A DNA stretch of 64,000 nt from Martinezella rhizogenes (GCA_013322215.1 JAAMEZ010000050.1:146895-210894), one strand, 5' to 3'. Numbered from the stretch's first letter, positions 11,301 to 18,731 are shown. Notes: generated by a model from the sequence alone, not told the origin. Program-made: numbers and translations.

Positions 11301-14300
11301 CAGCGCGCAGCTCTCCGGTCAGACCGTCACGATCGGTGCCGTCAAACAGGATAATGGCGGCGTCCAGACGCTTGTCGGGACCACGGTGACGACTGGCGGC
11401 AATCTGAGCATTGCCGGCACGAACGGCGTCAACATAATCGCCAGCTCCGCCAAGGTCGGCGGCGACCTATCCGTTGCCTCCGCCAGTGGTACCGTCAACA
11501 TCATCTCCGCCGGCGTCCAGAACACCACCGTCGATATCAGTCGCGGCACAACCGTCAAGACCACCAGTCAGACGCAGCAGGGTTCGTCGCTCACGTCAGG
11601 TGGTACCACCCTCATATCCGGCAATCAGGGTATTCTGATTGGCGGTTCGTCTCTGACGGCCGGCGGTAATCTCACCCTGGCTTCGACGAACGGCAATATC
11701 GCGATCACGGCGTCTGAGGATCAGACGGCAAGCCAGTCAAAAACCAAACCCGGCACATCCAACGGCTACCAGGGTGGCCAGTCCTCCTCGACTGCAGTCA
11801 CCAGCAACGGTTCGTCGATCACCTCGCAGAATGGCAACGTCACCGTCCAGGCCGATACGGGCAACATCAGCGTCATCGGCTCCGACATCGATGCCAAGGG
11901 TGGCGCTGCCAACCTCACCGCCAAGGGTGACATCACCATCGGCGAAGCAACCGATAGCGCTTCCTCTTCCAGCAAGTCCGGTTCGAAGAAGGCAAGTGAA
12001 GCGACGACCACTGCGAACGGTTCGTCGATCTCCGGCCAGACCGGCGTCGATATCGCCTCCAGCGGTGGTAACGTCACGATCTCGGCCTCTGATGTCACGG
12101 CTGGCGATGCAACCCATTCCGCGAACGCCACCATCCAGGCCGCCGACAACGTTGTCATCGCCTCCGGCAAGGACACAAAGGAAACGACCTCCGACAGCAA
12201 GTCCAGTGGGTTCCTCTCGTCGTCGAAGACCCATACGCACACCTACGACGAGCACACAGTCGGCTCGTCCATCGCCGCGTCTGGCAATATCACCGTCAAT
12301 GCTGGCGGTGAGGCCGTCGTCTCCGGTTCCAACATGGCTGCGGGCAATGATCTCAGCCTCTCCGGCTCCACCGTCACCGTCATGGGGGCGGAAGAAGAGC
12401 ACGAGAGCGACAAGCAGACCAAAAAGTCCGGCATTGGTGTCGGCTCCGGTGGCGGGTTTATCTCGATCTATGGCAGCCATGACAAGACGATCAGCGAAAG
12501 TTCGAGCGATAATATCGGCTCGACGCTGTCTGCCGCCAATGGCAACATCACCCTCAACGCCACCAAGGGCGACCTCAACATTATCGGCTCTTCGATCGCC
12601 GCGACCAATGGTAATGTCACGGGCAACGCAACCGGCGATATCAATATCTTGCCGGGTCATGAGAGCGACCAATCCTCGAAGAGCGACAAGCGTTCTGGCT
12701 TTGGTATCCAGGTCTCGACCAACGGCGGCGGCGCCTCGATCGGCATCGGCGTCGGGCGCTTTACCGATCAAGTCAACCAGAGTGCCGATACCAATGCGGT
12801 GTCCACTATCAAGGCGGGCGGAGACATCACGCTTAAGGCCGGCGACACGTTCAACGATCAGGCGGGACAGATTGTCGCCGGCGGTGGCGTCACCATCGTC
12901 GGGAAAAACGGTGTCAACATCCTCTCGGGGAATGACATCACCAACTTCGATGAGGTGGCGACAAGCTTCTTTGCTGGCGTCAGTGTCGGCGTCTCCTCAA
13001 GCTTCGTCGGCGCCGGCCAGAGCATCGAGAACCTCGCCTCCAAACTCGGCAAAGTCACGGATGGCTATTCGGCTGCCAATGTTGCCTTTGCCGGCATGAA
13101 GGCCTATCAGGCGCTTTCTGGTCTCACCGATAGCGTCGCAGCCGGCAATCTCGCCTCTGTCTCACTGACGGCCGGCTTTACCTATTCGAAGAACGAGACT
13201 TCGGTTTCGACCTCGACACCGGTCCTGCCGACAATCTCGGGCAATTCGGTCGACATCTCGACCAACGGCGATTTTGTGAGCCGTGGCCTGCAGATCTCGG
13301 CGCAAGCAAGCCCGGATCACGCCGCCGACCCGATGAACGGCAGCGTGTTGATCTCGGCCAACAATATCGACATGGCCGGCGCGCAGGCGACGACCGACGC
13401 TTCCTCGCGCAGTGAATCGGCCGGTGCCAGCATCGGGGTCTCCGTCGGTGTTGGCATGGGCGGGGCGACCGGCATCACACCGACGGCCAGCGTCTCGGCT
13501 GGCCAGTCGAAATCATCAAGTTCGTCAACCACACAGGTGATCTCGACCGTCAGCGCGACGAACAACATCACCTTCGTCTCAAAGGGCGACACGACGCTCA
13601 ACAACACCGTCTTTTCCGCCGACACAATCGACGGCAATGTCGGCGGCAATCTCAATATCATCTCGACGCCGAACACCGGCAGCCAGTCCAATAGTTCGGC
13701 TTCGCTCGGTTTCTCTTTCACTGGCCCAACGATCGGCAGCGCCGCCGGACAGAGCCTGCTGACGGCAGGCAATGTCGGTACGGCGCTAGGCGGTCTAACA
13801 CTGGGCGGCGTGCAGCCAGGCTTCGGTTCCGGCAAGGGTTCGACCAACTGGATCGACACGCCCGCCGGTCTTTATTCCACCGGCGACCAGAACATCACCG
13901 TCGGCGGCAACACCAATCTCGCCGCATCTGGCCTGATCTCGACCGATGGCGCGGTCAATCTCGATACCGGTACGCTGACGTGGTCCGACTTTGTCGGCAC
14001 GCAGAAGTACCAGGGCTATCAGGTCAATGCCGACATCGACCTCTATTCCGGCAAGGACGCTAACGGCAAGACGACCAACAATTCGAGTGCGGAGGGCAAA
14101 TATCAGCTCGATGACGTCGAGCAGTCCGTCAAGGCGACGATCAGCGCCAGCGGCGGTGCCGGCAACGTCACTGTCCGCAATCCTGGCCAGCAGGCTTCGC
14201 TCGAGCAGAGTGGGCAGGCAAGACCGGTCGATCAGATCAACACCGATCCCGCAAAGCAGAACGTAATCACTAAGGACAAACATATCGATCTAGAGCCGTA

Positions 14301-15318
14301 TGTCTCCGTCCAGAGCCTGCAGGCGGCCTTTGACGCTGGCAAGACGGTCCTGCAGGCGATCGGCGACGCACTCGATAAGATGGTCGCCGACCAAAAACTC
14401 TCGTCCGGTGACGGCCAGACGGCACGGAATGTCTTGCTAAACCTGAAAGACGAGCAGCTTCGGGCGGCACTGATCAACTGTGCGAAGCAGGCCAACGGTA
14501 GTGCGTGCTCGGGCGTCGACCCTGCATATGGCGCGGTTTCGTCCGACCTTGCACGCACGCTCATCGGCATCGTCACCGTGACTGGTTCAGAGGACAAAAT
14601 TACTGTCCGTGAAACCGGGCAAGCAGTCGAAGGGGAAGGCGAGATTCCCGAATCCTGGGAGGAGTTCGAGAAAGAAATTGAAGCTGAAAACGGCCCCGTG
14701 CTGCGTACACCACTCACGTCTCCCAGCCAGGTTACATTACCCCAAAGTCTCTCCTGGCTTAACGAGAGCGGCGGTATCGCGATCAGCGGCTCGGGTAACC
14801 TTTTCCGCAGCATCGGCACTACAGAAAACGGTGGCGAGCCCGTCTATGAGGAACTCGGCCCCAGCGGTGAAACCACAGGCAAATATGTGACGCTCGACAG
14901 CGGCGGAAATGCAATGGCTGTCGGTGGAAACACTGGTATTTCACTGTTCCAACCGATAGGTACTGGGACTACCAACCCTCCGCTGGTAACCGCCCCTACA
15001 CTCGCGCTTCAGCAGATTGTGAACGACATAGGTGCCCCTGCCGACACCACATTCCCTAAGCCCGAGTCGCGAAGAGGATCACCGCAAATTGTGGTGCAGA
15101 TGACGCAAGCCCAAGCCATTGAAAAGCTACAAGCTGCCGACTATCAAATATCATATGGTGGAAATGGCGCCGTTACCCTTCTGACAAAGGGTAATACACA
15201 ATACACGTTTTATTCGGTCAGTACCGGCGGATCGGTGCCAGGTCCATACACAGGTTTGCCATCCGGTGATGTCAAAATTGGCGGTCAGACCGTTGGGAAA
15301 ATTCGGTTCACACAATAA
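2356..15318 (+). CDS. giant TpsA exoprotein (filamentous hemagglutinin / CdiA-like)
   Basis: A 4320-residue secreted protein, almost certainly exported by the TpsB pore at the window start. An extended signal peptide (about residues 1-46, ending MLANA before QS) leads into a TPS secretion domain (about 50-300) with the hallmark ANPNGITCDGCGFINT segment. Residues about 475-2130 form about 18 imperfect repeats that build a long beta-helix shaft. Then come more hemagglutinin-type beta-helix repeats (about 2800-3950), Ser/Gly rich with few Cys. The last about 300 residues differ: two close Cys (NCAKQANGSAC), an acidic stretch and a new fold ending IRFTQ. A small gene follows 16 bases later, the arrangement of a CdiA toxin tip and its CdiI immunity partner. 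No canonical VENN motif is seen before the tip. It could act in contact-dependent inhibition, adhesion or both; toxin activity is unproven. Confidence 0.92.
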   Translation: MTMTSARVSSGENGKVSIRRLGNAMRQLSATLLSALLVFQPMLANAQSVSAAGSAPVANQPSVGAAPNGVPLIDIVTPNAIGLSHNKYDNFNVGTQGLILNNFKGEVGTSNLGGATPGNPNLNGSGPASVILNEVTSGNRSALNGQMEVFGGRADVIVANPNGITCDGCGFINTPHATLTTGVPNIGADGSLTGFTVNGGDVTFEGAGTNLTTAPGAVDLFDVVSRQIHVNAPVYGKTVRLTGGASQYNYATGESTALTATSGTPEYAIDGSALGAMQADRIKVVVTEKGAGVKMSGDMAANAGELTLSADGKISIGNASGRDGVTITSKQKVTAAKVTSRQKVAVQADQGITLQSIAADSDIVLASGTGLLSVSGDVNSGTTVQMNSGGGIAAGSVTAGNGATTLVATSGDIAIAGAAISSGDLSLTASAGSISAASLQSGQNIASNAALDIAVTGNMQARGNVNVTGRSISTGKVISGINIAATSADPNGNVVLGVAGDLSLTATGGNIATGNLLSAGSLKTTATGNMTAGGVQSANDLTISAASLTVSGVTSHGALTVNTAGGRVDVSGQVLVASNVLISGSALQAGAIAAGVDFAATDANGGGIVLGSSGTLGLTATAGNIVADKLLSAGDLTAQAAQLQANNITSHGAIGITGGVNVANQLLSAGNITINGNANGVSTGLLASGVDFAATKVNGGNIVLAGSGDLTINDSAGAIQAGTVLAAGAVNASGRTITADTITGHKDITLSGATGATAGSGVVDVTGQVLGAGNIVVSGSDIKADAVVSGVDIAATNASGGGVILSPTTAGTGNLSLTASDQLKVGTLLSAGDFNASGAAITASNISAHHDMTLGGIISVSGQILGSSNVSITGESLSAQTIIAGLDFGGTNASGGNIVLGQAGDLNVSVNGAVTAPIIQAAGIIDVSGASVTADSITGHKDITLSGAGAGVNVTNQVLSGGDVAISGSSIGAGTIVSGADFTRTAAANGNIVLAGSGDLTLAASGALSAGTLLSAGNLNASGSTVTADGITAHGALTLGGAINVTDQILGSGNVLITGQSLSAQTLVAGIDFAATNASGGNIVLGQAGDLTVSVNGTVAAPTIQAAGAIDIGGASVSAGSITGHKDITLSGATDTTTAGGRVDVNSQVLGGGGIAISGAGIKVGTVVSGVDFTKTAAANGNIVQTASGDLTLVSTGSIDAGTLLSAGALSANGLTVTADAATAHGDITLKGTGATTTSAGVSIAGQILGSGNVSITGQSLSAQTIVSGIDFDAINADGGNIALGQRGDLTVNVNGAVAASTIQAAGAIDLSGTSVAAASITGHKDVTLSGTAVGGVTVANQLLGGGNIGISGSSIQTGAIVSGVDFAATAAANGNIVQTTSGNLTLASTGSIKTGTLLSAGSFSASGATVTADAVTAHGDMMLNGATSVAGQILGAGNVLITGQSLSAQSVVAGIDFDATSRAGGNIVLGQTGDLTAQLSGGLSASTIEAAGAINANAGIVTADTVIGHKDIALTGATTVNGQILGGRDISVSGSSIAAGAIVSGVDFAETAAANGDIVQTSSGDLSLSSAGDITVSTLLSAGDLTAQATNLTASNITSHGNTGLQASGLVDVSDQVLSAGDLTIDANSLSAGALISGVDFAGTNGGGGNIVLAQSGAMNLAVAGNATAGTILSAGDVTAKAADLQASSITSHGKVGIVGNVDVSNQILAAGDVTINGGSISAPTLISGIDFAATNAAGGTIVLASSGATNLTASGNIAAGTILSAGDFTANAADVIADSITAHGSAGIVGNVDVSNQIIAAGNLTVSGGHINAPTLISGIDFAATNAASGSIVLGTAATIAGNRAGDMTLTASAGIATQTMLSAGAIAASGTAITANAVTGHGDITLAGSLSVNVSGQLLGAGDVLLSGSTVQLGQAVTGVDFATTARSSNGAIALGSSGDLTINAGSASASTLIVAGNLNVTASAFTGGNITGHGAVSIGSATSPGAIRINGQLLGASNVSMTGSAVSGNVIAAGVDFAAMDQSGAGNVILGQSGNLTLAATAGDISFNSLLAAGTITANAANNIGANAVAHGDLALTAGNAITLTGQSLGTGNINLNARSISIDTLVSGVDFAATNASGNRSLMLRRAGTMTLAASNGSISANSLLSGGNLAATATQNIGYNSLQSLGNAALASPGAISYTSTTRVGGSLTLNTGALDLSGSRGSGIAAGGTLIVNASSANLSGSNLVFGGLSLNLSGGVDLSNAQVSTVANAGGSGDITISAAGLATTAGTSLLAAHDLTLNLPSLGNTGQLAAGNNLTFNLSGDFYNSPSGLVFAGNNANLFVGGTLTNDQGAILSGNGLTIAGPGGGQRNGAVVNSAGLIQSGGTMSILTNGLTNTTTSGPAIQRNVQVSDDILHAYDLIDDDGTTTSLVHQIVDQDQLISGAGASAQIRAGGDLTINATNLWNGYSSIKSDGNMLLTVAGTLTNDGATLNRITEATCSSSTPCQYYPDKTVETTTLNCSGPNRPCIENTTTTYEPNPNGTRDPSKDLNPGTTVTGVAAIGAISGVIQARGGLAINGGGAVNNVASNGSIASQVAIDAPATTNNPLGALGSMTAGGALFNVNAALSNVTANGGANAGSGPSLTGSGPTIDSGPVIGSSNLRASGGPSISGGNLAVANGVAVSNNGVTASNGTAISGNTLTVAGASVNPNSLMGKLTAAIGNSGNLTQILQTNGAQLAALAKPQSGGVGGTVPGQVFLFETRAAFLDVSKFYGSSYFIDRVGYTPETKVPFLGDAYFDNQLVDEQMRQLVGNGLGAGSFVPGDNATDQMKSLLDNGVAYAEANGLGLGQALTPQQAASLTQSMVIYQTEIVDGAPVLVPVVYLSAADRAKTTSAAMIAGNTVSIDASSIDNSGAIAAVDGMTINAGSIKANGGAFLAGGNMNLNAENGITLAAQTMNIGGQTVVAANGGVTAGGNLKMDAGAGSLTLSGTKVAAGGSAQLSGQTVTIGAVKQDNGGVQTLVGTTVTTGGNLSIAGTNGVNIIASSAKVGGDLSVASASGTVNIISAGVQNTTVDISRGTTVKTTSQTQQGSSLTSGGTTLISGNQGILIGGSSLTAGGNLTLASTNGNIAITASEDQTASQSKTKPGTSNGYQGGQSSSTAVTSNGSSITSQNGNVTVQADTGNISVIGSDIDAKGGAANLTAKGDITIGEATDSASSSSKSGSKKASEATTTANGSSISGQTGVDIASSGGNVTISASDVTAGDATHSANATIQAADNVVIASGKDTKETTSDSKSSGFLSSSKTHTHTYDEHTVGSSIAASGNITVNAGGEAVVSGSNMAAGNDLSLSGSTVTVMGAEEEHESDKQTKKSGIGVGSGGGFISIYGSHDKTISESSSDNIGSTLSAANGNITLNATKGDLNIIGSSIAATNGNVTGNATGDINILPGHESDQSSKSDKRSGFGIQVSTNGGGASIGIGVGRFTDQVNQSADTNAVSTIKAGGDITLKAGDTFNDQAGQIVAGGGVTIVGKNGVNILSGNDITNFDEVATSFFAGVSVGVSSSFVGAGQSIENLASKLGKVTDGYSAANVAFAGMKAYQALSGLTDSVAAGNLASVSLTAGFTYSKNETSVSTSTPVLPTISGNSVDISTNGDFVSRGLQISAQASPDHAADPMNGSVLISANNIDMAGAQATTDASSRSESAGASIGVSVGVGMGGATGITPTASVSAGQSKSSSSSTTQVISTVSATNNITFVSKGDTTLNNTVFSADTIDGNVGGNLNIISTPNTGSQSNSSASLGFSFTGPTIGSAAGQSLLTAGNVGTALGGLTLGGVQPGFGSGKGSTNWIDTPAGLYSTGDQNITVGGNTNLAASGLISTDGAVNLDTGTLTWSDFVGTQKYQGYQVNADIDLYSGKDANGKTTNNSSAEGKYQLDDVEQSVKATISASGGAGNVTVRNPGQQASLEQSGQARPVDQINTDPAKQNVITKDKHIDLEPYVSVQSLQAAFDAGKTVLQAIGDALDKMVADQKLSSGDGQTARNVLLNLKDEQLRAALINCAKQANGSACSGVDPAYGAVSSDLARTLIGIVTVTGSEDKITVRETGQAVEGEGEIPESWEEFEKEIEAENGPVLRTPLTSPSQVTLPQSLSWLNESGGIAISGSGNLFRSIGTTENGGEPVYEELGPSGETTGKYVTLDSGGNAMAVGGNTGISLFQPIGTGTTNPPLVTAPTLALQQIVNDIGAPADTTFPKPESRRGSPQIVVQMTQAQAIEKLQAADYQISYGGNGAVTLLTKGNTQYTFYSVSTGGSVPGPYTGLPSGDVKIGGQTVGKIRFTQ
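3780..8740 (+). repeat. about 18 tandem imperfect repeats coding for the TpsA shaft
   Basis: Each unit codes for roughly 91-100 residues. The clearest anchor is a (V/I)SG(V/I)DFAATNAxGG block, which I count 18 times including weaker forms such as ISGINIAATSADPNG and VSGADFTRTAAANG. It is followed by a GNIVLxxSGDLTL stretch, LLSAG, then (S/A)HG or TGHKDITLSGA and a (V)xxQ(V/I)LGxGN(V/I) block. Neighbouring units differ at many positions, so this is an old coding repeat under selection, not a simple satellite. Such units fold into successive turns of a beta-helix in filamentous hemagglutinins. Unit number may vary between strains. Confidence 0.8.
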
Positions 15319-15334
15319 AATTCAAGAGGAATAG

Positions 15335-15856
15335 ATGAATTCAATTTCCGATATAGTCGTCGCAGCCACAGCACTCCCGGAAAGAATTATATCACGAGAG
15401 TATGATGCGTTTCTTTTTTTTGAAATTGACCTTCGGAGCAATTCTGAGTTCTATGACCATCTTCAGAAGATGGTGCCGACGGGCACAGAAATATCCATTT
15501 TCTATTCGCAAAACTTAAGAAAACTTGGAGAGACCAAAGTTGGCGAAAGATGGGCCGAAAAGGTAAAGTCGATCGTACAAGCCCTTGAACTAGAAGGCGA
15601 ATATTTTGGCTTAACAGTGGTAGAGGGCAACGGTGCATGGGTTGTTACCCAAGATATACCTGTTAGTTGGGGAGTTATGGGCTTTAAAAGCTCTCAACCC
15701 AATTCAATGTACATCTATGATGCAAATGCAACAGATGGCGAGTGGTTCCTCTCGCTCGATCATTTTAGAAAAGGCCTGGAAGACCCTAGTTCTTCTATGC
15801 GCGACAGTGTACCGGTATGGTTTATGAAAGCACTTATCGCCAACTATGGCGGCTAA
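15335..15856 (+). CDS. candidate immunity protein for the TpsA C-terminal tip
   Basis: Cytosolic protein of 173 residues with no signal peptide or membrane segment. It starts at ATG 15335 behind a good ribosome site (AGAGGA), 16 bases after the tpsA stop. I do not recognise the family. It is acidic with many aromatics (FLFFEIDL, WVVTQDIPVSWGVMG), typical of small proteins that neutralise a polymorphic toxin. Position is the main evidence: CdiI-type immunity genes sit directly after the toxin-bearing tip of cdiA. The base composition is visibly more AT-rich than the upstream tpsA body, as is usual for exchangeable toxin/immunity cassettes. If the tip is only an adhesin module, this gene would need another explanation. 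Confidence 0.6.
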   Translation: MNSISDIVVAATALPERIISREYDAFLFFEIDLRSNSEFYDHLQKMVPTGTEISIFYSQNLRKLGETKVGERWAEKVKSIVQALELEGEYFGLTVVEGNGAWVVTQDIPVSWGVMGFKSSQPNSMYIYDANATDGEWFLSLDHFRKGLEDPSSSMRDSVPVWFMKALIANYGG

Positions 15857-16057
15857 TTGATGCGAACACCGAATTGCTCCGATCGCTAGCTTATCATACA
15901 ATCTGGCACCCAGTTTATTACTCCTGTCAAGATGCACTCTTCAGTGCGCCCACCTTCAGGCGCTCCGCGAAGCTTCCGATCTATACGCTGATCGTTTTCG
16001 CCGTGGCCCTGCAGTGCGGGGCGAAGAGATTCCCGCGACACTAGTGAACAGGTGCAA

Positions 16058-16258
16058 TCACGGGAGCGGCCGCTTGCGTCGCGCCAGCGCGATCACGACA
16101 ACGCCGACAATGGCGACCAGAGCTCCCCGATAAATCCAGGGGGACTGGTCGATCATGAAGCTCTCGGCCGGATATGGAAAATACCCGCTGCCCTGCCCCA
16201 TCCAGACGAGACCGACTAGAACTAACAGTCCCCCTAAACCATATGCGAGCTTCACCAT
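16058..16258 (-). CDS. small two-helix membrane protein, conserved hypothetical
   Basis: A 66-residue protein with two predicted membrane helices: residues about 4-22 (GLGGLLVLVGLVWMG) and about 44-60 (GALVAIVGVVVIALA), ending in a basic RRKR tail. Between them lies the segment GSGYFPYPAESFMIDQSPW, a pattern I associate with a small hypothetical membrane protein found in many Rhizobiales. The start is supported by an AAGGAG ribosome site 6 bases upstream. No function is known. It lies on the opposite strand to the TPS locus, in a stretch otherwise full of remnants, so it may be an intact resident gene beside recombined cassettes. Confidence 0.6.
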   Translation of the reverse strand: MVKLAYGLGGLLVLVGLVWMGQGSGYFPYPAESFMIDQSPWIYRGALVAIVGVVVIALARRKRPLP

Positions 16259-16431
16259 AGCGATCTCCTTGTTCCAGATTGGCGAGCAGAAACAATAGCG
16301 ACAATTTCAATGAATGCGACGGTTGGGGATTCCGCCTGCAGCAGCAGACCCGTCCTCGCCTGCAAAAGGGTCGGGATAGCCGAAGCCGAATGGCCTGGTG
16401 CCTTAACCCGAGACACCCACTTGCTAGCAAT

Positions 16432-16975
16432 CTACATCCCCAATCCCAGCCCCTTGTTTAGGGTCCGCTTCAACTCGTATTGACGCGATAGCTCCGCCCT
16501 CTGCGCCCGATCGGTAATACGAGCGATAGCCTCGATGCGATGGAGCTTATCGGCAACCTCTGGCCCCAGTCGCAGGTTCCCTTTCTTCAACGCGCGCGGA
16601 TCGGAACTGCCGAACCGTTGCTCAAGCGCCTGGACGATCGTCTTCGACTCATCAAGGGCCCGTCGTCCTTCCGGCGTGCCGGACAGTTGTTCAAGGAACT
16701 TCGGCTTGTCGGCCTGTGAGAGGGCATCGAACTGCTTCAGCAGCTCCTCGCTGCGTTTAGTCAGTCCGGGCACTTCGACAATATCGCGCTTCTCGCGATG
16801 CCAGGTTTCTGATTGGCGCTCCGCCTCCAGCCGGCGCTCCCAGGTGAGACCCGCGGCCGCGACATGATTGCCCAGTGCGGTGGCCTGGTGCCTTGCAGCC
16901 TTGCGCTGCCTGTGCAGATTCGATGAGTTGCGTCATCAATACAGCTGGCGGCAGGGTCACAATCTCGCCGGATGG
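16432..16975 (-). pseudogene. traA: remnant of the 3' end of a TraA-type conjugative relaxase gene
   Basis: Read leftward, the sequence codes for the C-terminal end of a TraA (MobF/MobQ-type plasmid relaxase of Agrobacterium/Rhizobium plasmids). It includes a charged coiled stretch (ERRLEAERQSETWHREKR, then DIVEVPGLTKRSEELLKQ) and the terminal ELKRTLNKGLGLGM. An upstream piece (SGEIVTLPPAVLMTQLIESA) is in another frame; the two are joined by a frameshift near 16910-16920, and the N-terminal relaxase and helicase domains are absent. The gene is therefore dead. The match is from memory of the family; the repeated E/K/R-rich character and the terminal motif are the visible support. It marks past plasmid-derived recombination within the TPS cassette region. 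Confidence 0.6.
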
Positions 16976-17041
16976 CGCGCAGAGCTGCCTGCAACTCTTT
17001 CAGAACCTGACAAAGATGGTCGTCGGAGAGGCGACGCTTGG

Positions 17042-17710
17042 GGCACCATTGTCGCCGGGCTTCTGACGGGCGGCTTCCTTTTGGCATCGACGAACTCAAC
17101 CGGCGGGCCGATTGACGAGACAAAAACTCTGAGCGACGGCACGACCGTCCGTCTAACTGGAAATAGTGATCAATTTATACGCACCGCGACTATAACATTG
17201 CCGGATAAAAATACGATATCGCTACGAATGCAGATTACCGGCGATGGCGGATTTGAAATCTTGTCGGGGACAGCGCTTGGCGGAGCAATGCCTGCCTCGA
17301 TGCTAGATGCTTTGGCCCAACAGATTTCGAACCAAAGTGGCACCGATATTGTATACAATCAGAAAAGTGGATCGGGGTCTGGAAGTGACAGTTCGGTTTC
17401 GGGAAACCCAGGCACAGCCACTGGATCGCCTGACCCCGATGACGAGGAAAAAGCAAAGCTCGTTTCAAACCCTAAACATCATCCAAATTCCGCAAGCCCG
17501 GAGCCGACAAATGTTCAAGAGCTTTATGATGAGTCAATTGTAGACAATAATGGCGTACGCTGGGCGAAAGATTCAGAGGGTAATCTGCATCGCTTTTCTA
17601 AGCCCAGTAACGGCGAAACACATTGGAATGGGTCAACAGCTGGCGATAAACCGATACGAACGCAAGACATTCCCAATTGCATAAAAAAGGCACTCGGGTT
17701 TAAAGGGTAA
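17042..17710 (+). pseudogene. orphan C-terminal tip of a polymorphic toxin (displaced CdiA-CT-like module)
   Basis: The reading frame is open from 16868, but its first part is antisense to the TraA remnant and has no credible start or ribosome site. The recognisable part starts near 17042-17090 and ends at 17710. It has a beta-rich stretch (about 17090-17330), a Gly/Ser/Asp linker, then a compact C-terminal domain with PKHHPNSASPEP, GVRWAKDSEGNLHRF and GETHWNGST motifs. This is a type of small toxin domain I have seen at the ends of Rhs and CdiA proteins. An Imm42-like gene starts 4 bases later, which strongly supports the toxin reading. With no secretion domain or start it is best seen as a displaced tip that could be recombined onto the upstream tpsA. 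The catalytic mechanism is not assigned. Confidence 0.6.
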
Positions 17711-17714
17711 TGGC

Positions 17715-18299
17715 ATGATAGTCGGCAATCCAGAAGAATTTGCCATCGAGTCCGAAATCACGGAAGCGTATCCGAGACTTAGCTTGCGCGCTCTAGGTTT
17801 TTTCGTGGTTCATATAAAAGGTCGCATATATGGTGTTCATGAGCCAGACGCGACACTGTTGGCGAACTCATTTGATGCCGTCGATCGGAGGATCGAACAG
17901 CGGGGGCAGCACAACTTGCCCTCGGCAAGGACAACCAGCGCCAAAAAGATCGTAGAGGCGTTTTGTACTGCACAGCATGGGGAGTTTACCCAGAGCCAAC
18001 GCTTCCTGGGAATGTCACTGTCTCAATTTGAGCAGGACATCCATAAGCGCGAGATAATATGGGCTCCAGATGGTGATGAAGCATTCGATGATGGAAGCTA
18101 TATTCTCCAGTTTGATGAAGGCAGTGAAGTTCGGCTAATCGCGTTTGTTAATCAGAACTCTTTGGCCGAAACAGTCTCAACGGTTTCAGAGCATTGGCTG
18201 GATGCTGACATATATTACGAAGTGTTGAGCCGCTGGAAAACCGCCTTCGAAGAGCAATGGCGACTCGCCGTCCGAAAATTACATCCTTCGGCTTCATGA
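17715..18299 (+). CDS. Imm42-like immunity protein
   Basis: Protein of 194 residues starting MIVGNPEEFAIESE, the characteristic opening of the Imm42 immunity family, followed by a GFFVVHIKGRIYGV hairpin. Immunity proteins of this kind bind and neutralise a cognate toxin tip in the cytosol. The ATG at 17715 has an AAGGG ribosome site 8 bases upstream and lies 4 bases after the orphan toxin stop, so the two form a pair. The frame is intact. Keeping the immunity gene while the toxin lacks an export domain is the typical fate of old cassettes in CDI loci: it can protect against sibling cells that still deploy the toxin. The family call is from the N-terminal pattern and the context. Confidence 0.65.
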   Translation: MIVGNPEEFAIESEITEAYPRLSLRALGFFVVHIKGRIYGVHEPDATLLANSFDAVDRRIEQRGQHNLPSARTTSAKKIVEAFCTAQHGEFTQSQRFLGMSLSQFEQDIHKREIIWAPDGDEAFDDGSYILQFDEGSEVRLIAFVNQNSLAETVSTVSEHWLDADIYYEVLSRWKTAFEEQWRLAVRKLHPSAS

Positions 18300-18497
18300 T
18301 AATAGCTATGGTCTGAGTCCCGACGTTCCTCTGACCTGCATCGAAATCTGCTGGAGAAGTATGGCTGACGCGTCGTAATGATCGATCATTGCCTCTGCGT
18401 CGGCTCCGACGGCGCATTTTTCTCGATCGACCGTTAGCAAAATCATCCAATCAAACACCCAGAACGTTTGTTCCAGGGTTGGGCTTTTGAGGTGAAA

Positions 18498-18731
18498 ATG
18501 GCACGAAGATTGATGACATCGGGGCAGGCTTTCAAAGCAATGTTCTCGCTTTTAAAGGAATATTATAGCCGAACAGGATCTGATGATGTCGGGTCTCTGT
18601 TGGGAAATCTGAGCTTATTGGCGGACGGAAAGCCTATGGACGCGGGAATTTGGCAGGATTGGATAAGGTGCGTTGACAATGCCTTGAAGGGAGAGGTCGA
18701 CGCCAGCTTCGGAATTACTGACGAAAAGTGA
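18498..18731 (+). CDS. small immunity-like protein (orphan)
   Basis: A 77-residue cytosolic protein. The ATG at 18498 follows a GAGGTG ribosome site; a longer version from a TTG at 18468 is possible but less likely. The pattern AFKAMFSLLKEYYSRTGSDD, then VGSLLGNLSLL, then WQDWIRCVDNAL resembles a family of small helical proteins found repeatedly in Rhs and CDI cassette arrays, where they are taken to be immunity proteins. No matching toxin fragment precedes it: the 200 bases upstream hold no clear coding sequence. I therefore call it an orphan immunity gene left by an earlier cassette. This is a resemblance, not a firm family assignment. Confidence 0.5.
   Translation: MARRLMTSGQAFKAMFSLLKEYYSRTGSDDVGSLLGNLSLLADGKPMDAGIWQDWIRCVDNALKGEVDASFGITDEK

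Noticed and set aside
11737..13099. Long overlapping open frames on both strands (344 codons leftward, 441 codons rightward)
   Set aside because: They are alternate frames of tpsA, whose GC-rich repetitive codons leave other frames open. Their translations are low-complexity Arg/Pro/Ser or Asp/Gly strings with no domain.
16868..17041. N-terminal 58 codons of the toxin frame as part of a complete 280-residue gene
   Set aside because: This stretch is antisense to the TraA remnant, begins with a TTG and has no ribosome site, so it is a chance extension.
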